Positions 1 through 6,318 of a stretch of DNA of 6,817 nucleotides are shown here, in pieces. The position numbers and the translations under genes are program-made. This stretch comes from Euryarchaeota archaeon UBA202 (GTDB taxonomy: Archaea > Thermoplasmatota > E2 > UBA202), in NCBI GenBank assembly GCA_002502685.1, contig DAQA01000003.1, positions 1-6,817 on the forward strand, in the 5' to 3' direction. The stretch's first letter is position 1. The number at the start of each line of letters is the position of its first letter. The notes beneath the pieces were generated by a model. That model did no database searches. It was given only the letters and a program-made list of their open reading frames with translations, and was not told the origin of the DNA.

Positions 1-1797
1 CCGACTAGTGGGATAAGCCCCGATTTACCCCTGGGTGAAGAATGGGGGCTCCCCAGTTATTTTGATCTCCGTGATGTAAATAGCAGCAACTATGTCACAA
101 CGGTGAAAAGCCAGTCCGGGGGAACATGTTGGGCACATGCCGCCATGGCGGTCATTGAAAGCAATCTCCTCATGACAGACACCTGGGAGATAGCTGGGGA
201 AATAGGGGAGCCGAATCTGGCAGAATATCATCTGGATTGGTGGAATGGATTCAACACGTATAGCAATGACGATGACCCCGGGGGTAATGGACTCACCGTT
301 TGTCAGGGAGGGAATTATCGAGTGACAGCAGCCTATCTCTCCCGGGGTGAAGGAGCAGTGAGGGATAATGATGACCAAACACCCGAAATACCACCCGGGA
401 GGAATGATGATAATTACCACTATTATTACCCCCGGGATATCGAGTGGTATACCGCGGGTAAAAACCTGACCGATATCAATACAATTAAAGACCATCTCAT
501 GACCCAGGGAGCCCTGGGGACATGCCTGTGTAGCCATAGCCAGTTCATACAAGATAATATCCATTATCAGCCATCTACAAGCACCCTTGATCCCAACCAT
601 GCCGTTGCCATTATTGGATGGGATGATAACAAAATAACACAGGCACCCCAACCAGGGGCATGGCTATGTAAAAACAGCTGGGGGAATAATTGGGGCGAGG
701 ACGGCTTTTTTTGGATATCCTACTATGACAAGCACTGTTGCCAGCATCCCGAGATGGGGGCGATATCATTCCAAAATGTTGAGCCCATGCACTATGACCG
801 CATCTATTATCATGATTATCATGGATGGCGTGCAACACTCATGGGTATTACAGAAGCATTCAATGCCTTCATGTCAACCACTAACGGATTACTCCAAGAG
901 GTAAATTTTTATACCACAAAGGACAATGCCACATACACGGTCAAAATATATGACAGTTTCCAGAACAACTCTCTGCAACATGAAAAAGCAAGCGCAATGG
1001 GAACCGCACCCTATACCGGGATGCATACAGTGACCCTCAACACATCCGTTCCCCTGACACCGGGGGATGATTTCTATGTGTACCTAAATCTATCAACTAA
1101 TGAACACCCTATCGATATCACCTCTGAAGTCTCTGTCCTGTTGGGATCCTCTTCATCTCGTGTCACAGTAAAATCAGCATCTAACCCTGGTGAAAGTTAC
1201 TATTATGATGGGGTAACATGGCAGGACATATACACGTGGAATAATACCGCCAATTTTTGTATGACGGCACTGGTATTACCCCCCTTCCGTTTTAGTTACC
1301 CCAATGGACTCCCTAGGGTAGTGGAGCCAGGGGCAGGGATAACACTCACAGTAAAGCTGGAGGAAATCGGAGACACCTATATCCCTGAGAGCAGCTATGT
1401 TCATTACCGTTATGATGACGGGACCTATGAAACACTGCCCCTAAACCACGTCACCGATGAACTCTATAACGTCACCTTACCCCCCTTGTCTGGTGATGAC
1501 ACCCCCGAGTATTATTTTAGCCTGAAGGGGTCACTCATGGGCAGCATCTATGACCCCCCTATTGCACCCCGGGAAGCATATAGTTTCCGGGTGGAAACAC
1601 AGACGTCAATAGTTAGAGGTGATTTTGATAATGATGGGGATATAGATATCATTGATTTTGATGCTTTTGCTCAATCATGGTCTACAGGCATTGGTCATCC
1701 AAGGTTCAGTGAGTGCTTCGATTTTAATGATGACGGCAAAATAGATATTTTTGACCTTGATCAATTTGCACAGTCATGGGGGAAAAAATATACTTAA
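1..1797 (+). CDS. Secreted papain-family (C1) cysteine peptidase with lectin-like, Ig-like and dockerin domains, 5'-partial
   Basis: The frame is open from base 1, so the true start, signal peptide and any propeptide lie upstream; 598 residues are visible. The start of the C1 domain reads SYFDLRDV then VKSQSGGTCWAHA. The oxyanion Gln is codon 38, the nucleophile Cys codon 43 (bases 127-129), the His codon 200 (NHAVAIIGW) and the Asn codon 225 (CKNSWGNNWG), so the active site is complete. The usual Cys three residues before the nucleophile is absent, as in clostridial Cwp84-like enzymes. Codons about 263-421 resemble the lectin-like domain that follows such peptidases. Codons about 430-535 look like an Ig-like fold (HYRYDDGTYETLPL, TPEYYFS). 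The end carries two 12-residue calcium loops, D541-D552 and D574-D585, each followed by FAQSW: a dockerin or EF-hand pair. By family it would be an extracellular protease, with the tail mediating docking or calcium binding. No cohesin partner is in the window. GC content is higher than in the right-hand genes. Confidence 0.9.
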   Translation, partial: PTSGISPDLPLGEEWGLPSYFDLRDVNSSNYVTTVKSQSGGTCWAHAAMAVIESNLLMTDTWEIAGEIGEPNLAEYHLDWWNGFNTYSNDDDPGGNGLTVCQGGNYRVTAAYLSRGEGAVRDNDDQTPEIPPGRNDDNYHYYYPRDIEWYTAGKNLTDINTIKDHLMTQGALGTCLCSHSQFIQDNIHYQPSTSTLDPNHAVAIIGWDDNKITQAPQPGAWLCKNSWGNNWGEDGFFWISYYDKHCCQHPEMGAISFQNVEPMHYDRIYYHDYHGWRATLMGITEAFNAFMSTTNGLLQEVNFYTTKDNATYTVKIYDSFQNNSLQHEKASAMGTAPYTGMHTVTLNTSVPLTPGDDFYVYLNLSTNEHPIDITSEVSVLLGSSSSRVTVKSASNPGESYYYDGVTWQDIYTWNNTANFCMTALVLPPFRFSYPNGLPRVVEPGAGITLTVKLEEIGDTYIPESSYVHYRYDDGTYETLPLNHVTDELYNVTLPPLSGDDTPEYYFSLKGSLMGSIYDPPIAPREAYSFRVETQTSIVRGDFDNDGDIDIIDFDAFAQSWSTGIGHPRFSECFDFNDDGKIDIFDLDQFAQSWGKKYT

Positions 1798-1799
1798 CA

Positions 1800-1819
1800 C
1801 TGTGCCAGTCACTGGACAG
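1800..1819. repeat. Imperfect palindrome after the peptidase stop codon
   Basis: CTGT-g-CCAGT-c-ACTGG-ACAG forms a 9-bp inverted repeat with one bulged G, two bases after the TAA at 1795-1797. As RNA it would fold with a 3-nt loop (TCA). No T-tract follows on the plus strand, so it is not a classic terminator. It could protect the 3' end of the peptidase mRNA or be a protein-binding site near the next promoter. Function is unknown. Confidence 0.4.
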
Positions 1820-1853
1820 GATAAAAAAAGATATGGTATGGAAAAACGGCCCA

Positions 1854-1867
1854 GGCGGAAATATAAA
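1854..1867 (+). promoter_or_regulatory. Archaeal promoter (BRE + TATA) for the isomerase-like gene
   Basis: GCGGAA followed by ATATAAAG matches a purine-rich BRE next to a TATA box. The expected transcription start, about 26 nt downstream of the box centre, is near 1890. That leaves a leader of about 31 nt that contains the Shine-Dalgarno of the gene starting at 1921. The position is inferred, not measured. Confidence 0.5.
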
Positions 1868-1908
1868 GCCAATGGTGCATGTGCCTACCTGGGAAGGCAA
1901 ATAAGTGT

Positions 1909-1914
1909 GGAGGA
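1909..1914 (+). promoter_or_regulatory. Shine-Dalgarno GGAGGA fixing the start at 1921
   Basis: GGAGGA ends 6 nt before the ATG at 1921. An earlier in-frame ATG at 1879 has no such site and would lie upstream of the predicted transcription start near 1890, so 1921 is preferred. Confidence 0.8.
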
Positions 1915-1920
1915 ATAGCC

Positions 1921-2241
1921 ATGTTAGTTCTTATGAAGGGTGAAGTGACGAGAATGCCTCCTATGCCCCCTGAAAAATTCTTTGAGATGGCGGTCCAACA
2001 GACACAATCACTCAAGGGATACCTGGACCAGGGTAAAATCCTGGCTGGAGGTGTTATCGCTGGGAGAAAAGGAAGCTATGCTATCTGGGATGTGGATTCT
2101 ATTGAGGAACTTCAAAAGTATGTATCTCAATTATCCATGTTTCCCTTTGGTGATTACGAATTTATTCCCCTGATTTCCTATGAACATGCCCAGGAATCGT
2201 CAAAAAAGCTACAGGCATCAATGGAGAAATTAAGGAAATAA
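1921..2241 (+). CDS. Muconolactone delta-isomerase-like small protein
   Basis: The product is 106 residues and resembles the muconolactone isomerase family (dimeric alpha-beta, ferredoxin-like fold). The family's AGRxxxYxIxDV stretch is at residues 47-58 and its LPLFPYMD-like stretch is at 71-78 (LSMFPFGD), followed by a strand (YEFIPL) and a final helix. Typical isomerases are about 90-97 residues; the extra length is a charged C-terminal helix (about 92-106). In bacteria the family isomerises muconolactone in the beta-ketoadipate pathway. No other gene of that pathway is present here and such catabolism is not expected in an anaerobic archaeon, so the real substrate is unknown and only the fold assignment is meant. 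The gene has its own promoter and Shine-Dalgarno and is probably monocistronic. Composition resembles the upstream peptidase gene rather than the genes to the right. Confidence 0.75.
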   Translation: MLVLMKGEVTRMPPMPPEKFFEMAVQQTQSLKGYLDQGKILAGGVIAGRKGSYAIWDVDSIEELQKYVSQLSMFPFGDYEFIPLISYEHAQESSKKLQASMEKLRK

Positions 2242-2258
2242 GTGATACATAAAAATAT

Positions 2259-2447
2259 TCACCCCTCCCTTTTTTTCTTTTTCCATATACCTGCACTTAC
2301 CCCTATAAAGAGAACCCCTCCTCCACTTATAACAATCCCTGTTGACCCTTCTTCTGTTATCATTAAATAAGCACCCATCAAACACATTATTATTCCTACC
2401 ACTAACATCACATATGCTCTGTTCTTCCTCCCAAATCCTGTTTCCAT
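2259..2447 (-). CDS. Small two-helix membrane protein, unknown function
   Basis: The 62-residue product has a short basic N-terminus (GRKNR), a first hydrophobic segment at about 11-30, a loop with acidic TEEG at 31-34, a Gly-rich second hydrophobic segment at about 36-54, and a KKKKREG tail. The flanking positive charges suggest a hairpin with both ends in the cytoplasm. I do not recognise a family. The ATG at 2447 has no Shine-Dalgarno, but a TATA box is centred about 26 nt upstream, which would put the mRNA 5' end at or next to the ATG, i.e. a leaderless message. The 3' end converges on the isomerase-like gene with a 17-nt gap. A longer frame over the same bases (2230-2490) lacks this organised pattern and is taken as a shadow. 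Whether this is a real gene rests on the topology pattern and promoter spacing. Confidence 0.6.
   Translation of the reverse strand: METGFGRKNRAYVMLVVGIIMCLMGAYLMITEEGSTGIVISGGGVLFIGVSAGIWKKKKREG
2270..2282 (+). terminator. T-tract terminator after the isomerase-like gene
   Basis: A run of 12 T broken by one C lies 29 nt after the TAA at 2239-2241, without an obvious stem, as is usual for archaeal intrinsic termination. It lies inside the 3' end of the convergent membrane-protein gene, where it doubles as that gene's Lys codons, so part of its T-richness is coding. Confidence 0.5.
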
Positions 2448-2470
2448 AATCCATCGGAGGCGATGATTGG

Positions 2471-2476
2471 TATAAA
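2471..2476 (-). promoter_or_regulatory. TATA box for the small membrane protein gene
   Basis: On the minus strand the sequence reads TTATTTATACC, with the TTTATA core centred about 26 nt before the ATG at 2447. This spacing fits leaderless transcription. Confidence 0.45.
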
Positions 2477-2485
2477 TAATTATTC

Positions 2486-2499
2486 ACCAAAAAATTGGT
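2486..2499. repeat. Inverted repeat ACCAA-N4-TTGGT upstream of the membrane protein promoter
   Basis: A perfect 5-bp inverted repeat separated by AAAA lies about 10 bp upstream of the minus-strand TATA box, where a regulator could bind. It is short enough to be chance in such A/T-rich DNA. Nothing else is evident in the 2448-2640 gap. Confidence 0.25.
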
Positions 2500-2649
2500 T
2501 ATATTGTTTTAATTCCTACCTTCAAATTCAATTTTTAATGGTCGCCTGAATCTGCAATAATAATCAAAATACAACCAAATTGATTCAAAAACCCCTACGT
2601 TCGCGGGAAAAATAGCATATTGAAGTAATTACATACGTGTTTAATTTAG

Positions 2650-2657
2650 TTTATAAA
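2650..2657 (+). promoter_or_regulatory. TATA box upstream of the TBP gene
   Basis: TTTATAAA is centred about 37 nt before the ATG at 2691 and predicts a start of transcription near 2680. A weak ribosome site (AAGTGA, 2679-2684) would fall at or near the 5' end. The broken gene therefore still has a plausible promoter. Confidence 0.5.
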
Positions 2658-2690
2658 ATGAAAGCAGTGTTCATTGGAAAGTGACATCAT

Positions 2691-3237
2691 ATGATAGAAA
2701 TAAAAGTACAAAATATTGTGGCATCTACAGCAGTGGCAGACAAGTTAGATCTAGACATTATAATGCATTCAGTAGAAGGAACGAAATATGAACCTAAACA
2801 ATTTCCAGGACTGGTGCATAAGTTAAACAATCCGAAGACCGCCACCCTTCTCTTTAAAAGCGGAAGAGCTGTCTGCACAGGAGCAAAGAACATCGAAGAT
2901 GTATACAAAAGCATTGATATAATAGCAAAGATGCTAAGAAAACTGGGTGTAAATGTATATAAAAATCCTAAGATAGATGTTCAGAATGGTAACTACAACT
3001 GATTTAGGTGGTGAACTCAATCTTACTGAAATAGCTATGGCTCGAGGTTTAGAAAATATTGAATATGAACCTGAGCAGTTCCCAGGAATGGTTTATAGAA
3101 TAAGGGAACCTAAGGCAGTTATATTGCTCTTTTCCACTGGGAAAATAGTGTGCACAGGAGCGAAGAGCGTTGAGGATGCATCAAAAGCGGTAGAGATATT
3201 ATAAAAAGAATTTGATTTACTGGGGCTTCTTCATTAG
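2691..3237 (+). pseudogene. tbp: TATA-binding protein gene with a frameshift and an in-frame stop
   Basis: TBP recruits TFB and RNA polymerase to archaeal promoters; it is normally about 180 residues in two direct repeats. Repeat 1 runs from the ATG at 2691 (KVQNIVAS, KQFPGLV, LLFKSGRAVCTGAK) to DVQN ending at base 2987. There the frame slips: the original frame gives GNYN and stops at 3000-3002, while homology continues from base 2989 in the next frame (VTTTDLGGELN, EYEPEQFPGMVYR, LLFSTGKIVCTGAK). Repeat 2 then meets TAA at 3202-3204, but in the same frame codons for KEFDLLGLLH follow up to TAG at 3235-3237, matching the last helix of normal TBPs. The four DNA-intercalating Phe (in the two QFPG and two LLF motifs) are intact. 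Two lesions argue for a pseudogene of recent origin, presumably with another TBP copy in the genome. Alternatives are sequencing error or two separately translated half-proteins; an ATG at 2986 lies at the junction but lacks a good ribosome site. Confidence 0.85.
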
Positions 3238-3309
3238 ATGGTATTAAAACCTGAGATACTGCTGCTATCCATCGTAGGATTAGAGGGCGAAGATAACAAC
3301 ACATACAAA

Positions 3310-4809
3310 TTATGTCAGTTCATATGTCATCGGATTGATTCCTTCTTCCATCAATTTAACATAGGGGTACAGTCTCTTATTCATATACCTAATTACTTTT
3401 TTTATCAACCAGATCTTCCAACTGCTCATATCAACCGTTGGGAGGTTTTCCTCTGCAAGAGTATAAATCCATTTGAAATCATGATTTATACAGGTTGCAA
3501 GCAATTGCCAATGCTCCGATGTAGCATATTTGGTTTTGAAAAATCCGTTTCCTTGTAGGTTACCAATAGGAACGAAATATAATGGAACAATCAATGATTT
3601 ATACTCAGATAAATCCTCTATCAAATCTATAGTTTTTCTGACATCATCAGGTTTTTCTCCAGGTAGGCCTACAATCAATGTGTTACAGGGAACCCAATGA
3701 TTGTCCCTTAAAATCTTATGTGATTCAATGACCATCTCTGACCATTCCTCTGGTTTAAACGGTTTTGCCTTTCCCTTCATATATTTAGCTACCATTCTTG
3801 GTGAACCTGTCTCAATACCAACCTGTCCACTTAAAAAAGGACATTTTTTAGAACCGACATCCATCAACTCTGATAATTTTTCTACTAAACTTGGTTTGGA
3901 TGCAACCGATGCATGCGCAAAATGACTTATACCAATATTATCTGTAAGTTTTTTCACATCGCTAAAGAGTTTCAACACTGCTATCTCGTTTGGTACGAAA
4001 CCCTTGGCATTATACCGGAGAACATCCTCTGCGTGAAATAATACACCATTTCCCGCATCCACATTTAACCGTGCTTCCTCCATTATCTTATCAATTGGTT
4101 GACATCTGAAGCTCAACATAGTGGGGTTACAAAATCTGCATCCTCTCCCACATCCACGACATATCTCAATGATACCATTTAACGTTGGATTTCTTATAAC
4201 TGGTATCTGTTCCAACGGGACAACTTCGCCCTGAATGATAAATGGAATTTGCGCTCCATTCAAAGCCTTCTCTATAATATTTACTGCTGTTATTTCACCT
4301 TCACCCACGACTACACAATCAATACCAAGTTTTGCCATTATCCGCTCATCTGTAAGTTGCCATGCGCCAGATCCGCCCACGATGACCTTCAAATTATATT
4401 TTTTAATAATAGGATCTGTGATTAATTTCCTAAAATACAAACTCGTAAATGTTTCTCTACCACCCAGATCACTAAATGTTGTAGAAGCAGGGCCTAAACC
4501 CAGCGGATCATGAGTAGTGATACACAAAACCTTGGTTTTGTTATCCACAACCCTATCAAGTTTATCTGGACGAACCACTGCAACATCTTTCTCGCTAAAA
4601 CCATTATTTAACAATGATGCTTCAATTTTTCTTTGGCCACAATGACCATATTTTACCCTTCCGTTCTCTTCTTTTACCGGTGGACAAAAAATTTTTGTGT
4701 AAAGCCATCCTGGAATAAACCTCGGTGCACAAGCAGCAAACCCTAAAAACACGTGTTTGTTGTACTCTGACATCAAAGATCTATCAGCAGTTAAAACGAT
4801 CTTTGGCAC
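3310..4809 (-). CDS. Cobalamin-binding-type radical SAM protein
   Basis: The 499-residue product starts with GTG at 4809, supported by GGAGGG 9 nt upstream. Residues about 1-200 look like a B12-binding-type Rossmann region (KVLCITTHDPLG at 93-104, VIVGGSGAW at 142-150, GIDCVVVGEGE at 162-172). No DxHxxG motif is seen, so any cobalamin would be bound without a protein His ligand. The radical SAM cluster motif CX3CX2C is C220, C224, C227 inside CRGCGRGCRFC, with an extra Cys at 217. Later barrel signatures are GQVGIETGS (328-336) and NTLIVGLPGE (376-385). A helical region from about 433 ends the protein. The opening (VLTADRSLMSEYNKHVFLGFAACAP) is typical of an uncharacterised family I recall as widespread in methanogens. 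Known B12 radical SAM relatives include methyltransferases and ring-forming enzymes; the substrate here is unknown. It lies 16 nt downstream of the SPASM gene and is almost certainly co-transcribed with it. Confidence 0.88.
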   Translation of the reverse strand: MPKIVLTADRSLMSEYNKHVFLGFAACAPRFIPGWLYTKIFCPPVKEENGRVKYGHCGQRKIEASLLNNGFSEKDVAVVRPDKLDRVVDNKTKVLCITTHDPLGLGPASTTFSDLGGRETFTSLYFRKLITDPIIKKYNLKVIVGGSGAWQLTDERIMAKLGIDCVVVGEGEITAVNIIEKALNGAQIPFIIQGEVVPLEQIPVIRNPTLNGIIEICRGCGRGCRFCNPTMLSFRCQPIDKIMEEARLNVDAGNGVLFHAEDVLRYNAKGFVPNEIAVLKLFSDVKKLTDNIGISHFAHASVASKPSLVEKLSELMDVGSKKCPFLSGQVGIETGSPRMVAKYMKGKAKPFKPEEWSEMVIESHKILRDNHWVPCNTLIVGLPGEKPDDVRKTIDLIEDLSEYKSLIVPLYFVPIGNLQGNGFFKTKYATSEHWQLLATCINHDFKWIYTLAEENLPTVDMSSWKIWLIKKVIRYMNKRLYPYVKLMEEGINPMTYELT

Positions 4810-4818
4810 GTTCTATAA

Positions 4819-4824
4819 CCCTCC
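4819..4824 (-). promoter_or_regulatory. Shine-Dalgarno GGAGGG for the GTG-started radical SAM gene
   Basis: The site begins two bases past the TGA (4826-4828) of the preceding gene and lies 9 nt before the GTG at 4809. Ribosomes finishing the SPASM gene would be placed to restart here, which suggests translational coupling of the pair. Confidence 0.8.
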
Positions 4825-4825
4825 A

Positions 4826-6250
4826 TCACTTTTTAGAGTCACGCTCCTCCCAAAACTCTTTGTTAATGATACATCCAGGATCTGGAGCTAAATAATTACC
4901 AGTATATCCATATGCTCTAGCTCTACATCCCCCGCAATAATATCGATAATCGCATTTTCCACAGTTTCCTTCTAATATGTCTTTATTTCTCAAATTTTTT
5001 AGAACAGAATTATTTATCCAAAGATCTTCAAAATCATCCTCTTTTATGTTTCCTACAGTTAGTGGGAAAAACACGCATGGTTCAATGTTGCCATTTGGTC
5101 TTATAGCACAGTAAAATCTGCCGCAGCCACAGCCACCGATAAACTCAGCAAGATTCACAAGTTTATCCGACAGTCGAGGATTAAAAAAATGGGTTGGAAC
5201 TATTTTTTCATTCAGGCCAACTTCTGCTTCCAATGCAACTCTGGCAAACTGTGGGGCAGTTGATAATACACTTACCTTTCCACCATTTTTTAACTTTGTC
5301 CATAAATCTTTGAGAACCTGTTCTCTCTCAGCAGGAGTCAAATCGTTTTCTGATATGAACTTTCCCCGTCCTGTGGGAACAAAGTTATACGCCATAAGCC
5401 AGTTAACGCCAAGTTCTTCACAGAGATCCATAATTTTAGGAACTTCTTTGTAGTTGTATTTTGTTGCAGTGGTAGCAATATTAACAAAAAATCCTTCATT
5501 TACACAGTTTTTAATCCCCTGTATAGTCTTTTCATATACTCCCTCTATACCTCTAAAGTTGTCATGGGTTTTTGCAGATGCCCCATCAAGGCTAATCTGG
5601 GTAAACTGAATACCTGCCTCTTTCATTTCCCGTGCCTTGCTTTTTGTAATCAATGTGCCATTGGTAGCAACCGCAACATATATTCCTTTATCATGTGTAT
5701 ATTTAGCCAATTCGAGAAAATCTTTTCTAACTAATGGTTCTCCTCCAGAAAACGCGATGATGGGAACAGATGCATGGTCAAGTTTGTCAATTGTCTGTTT
5801 TGCTTCCTCTGTTGTCAACTCATCCTCAAGAGGAACTCCAGCATTGGCATAACAATGTTTGCATTTGAGGTTGCAAGCATATGTAACATCCCAGACAACA
5901 AGAAAAGGAACGCCAGAAATAAAAGGCCTCTGTACGCCGAACTTTGCCACACCCATTAAAACACTTGTTAAACCCTTTCTCCAAGAAGGATCACTAAATT
6001 TCTCCTTCATTTGATTGCTGCTAACTCCAAAAGCACTGCTACCAGCTTTTAAAATCCCGCTAATTGCCTTTTCTGCCAGTCTACATTTCAGGCATGCATC
6101 CTTTCTTACACCGGTATACAATTCAAGGGCAACCTCTATTCTGTTTTTCTGGCAGTTTTCACAAAAACATGAGACGCCGTGCAGGATTTTTCTTGCAGCA
6201 GGATTACCTATTGTTGCTCTCAGAATCTGCATTGTAGTTGTAGTTTCCAT
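4826..6250 (-). CDS. Radical SAM/SPASM protein with a Cys-rich N-terminal extension
   Basis: The 474-residue product begins with about 115 residues carrying C28, C30, C33, C53 and C56 (CFCENC and CLKC), arranged like a small metal or zinc-ribbon site, then DPSWRKGL leading into the barrel. The radical SAM motif is CNLKCKHC (C126, C130, C133), with SGGEP at 168-172, ATNGTL at 195-200 and SLDGA at 220-224. The C-terminal SPASM region has C374, C376, C381, G387, C392, then C430, C433, C439, C442 and C460, which should hold two auxiliary Fe-S clusters. SPASM enzymes modify peptides, proteins or small molecules. Resemblance is to archaeal PqqE/AhbD-like proteins, but I cannot assign the product. 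No precursor peptide gene is beside it, so peptide maturation is not supported. A TATA box about 26 nt before the ATG at 6250 suggests a leaderless start; a second ATG at 6232 is possible. It is the first gene of the radical SAM pair. Confidence 0.9.
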   Translation of the reverse strand: METTTTMQILRATIGNPAARKILHGVSCFCENCQKNRIEVALELYTGVRKDACLKCRLAEKAISGILKAGSSAFGVSSNQMKEKFSDPSWRKGLTSVLMGVAKFGVQRPFISGVPFLVVWDVTYACNLKCKHCYANAGVPLEDELTTEEAKQTIDKLDHASVPIIAFSGGEPLVRKDFLELAKYTHDKGIYVAVATNGTLITKSKAREMKEAGIQFTQISLDGASAKTHDNFRGIEGVYEKTIQGIKNCVNEGFFVNIATTATKYNYKEVPKIMDLCEELGVNWLMAYNFVPTGRGKFISENDLTPAEREQVLKDLWTKLKNGGKVSVLSTAPQFARVALEAEVGLNEKIVPTHFFNPRLSDKLVNLAEFIGGCGCGRFYCAIRPNGNIEPCVFFPLTVGNIKEDDFEDLWINNSVLKNLRNKDILEGNCGKCDYRYYCGGCRARAYGYTGNYLAPDPGCIINKEFWEERDSKK

Positions 6251-6271
6251 CTTAACTATACCCCTTTTTCC

Positions 6272-6279
6272 ATATATAT
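6272..6279 (-). promoter_or_regulatory. TATA box for the radical SAM pair
   Basis: The minus strand reads GATATATATG, centred about 26 nt before the ATG at 6250, so transcription would begin at or beside the start codon. The pair may thus have its own promoter in the 68-nt gap after the regulator gene and could also receive readthrough from it. Confidence 0.5.
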
Positions 6280-6318
6280 CCTACAATCAAAACAAATTTT
6301 TTTTTGCATACTCAACCT

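Noticed and set aside
25..651. 208-codon open frame on the minus strand
   Set aside because: It lies antisense within the catalytic domain of the C1 peptidase, whose motifs are unmistakable; the product is low-complexity Ile/Pro/Gly-rich.
1879..1920. Longer N-terminus for the isomerase-like protein
   Set aside because: The added residues (MCLPGKANKCGGIA) match nothing in the family, lie upstream of the predicted transcription start, and overlap the GGAGGA site that serves 1921.
2230..2490. 86-codon minus-strand frame overlapping the small membrane protein
   Set aside because: No hydrophobic organisation, Asn/Arg/Tyr-rich product; it looks like a frame shadow of the two-helix protein.
2448..2690. 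Riboswitch or small RNA in the divergent intergenic region
   Set aside because: Only A/T-rich sequence, promoter elements and one short inverted repeat are visible; no conserved structured element is recognisable.
3205..3309. RiPP precursor peptide gene near the radical SAM enzymes
   Set aside because: No short frame with a ribosome site and leader-like sequence is present; the gaps at 4810-4825 and 6251-6318 are also too small or hold promoter sequence.
3238..3558. Plus-strand frame after the TBP gene
   Set aside because: Mostly antisense to the radical SAM gene and without family signature or ribosome site.
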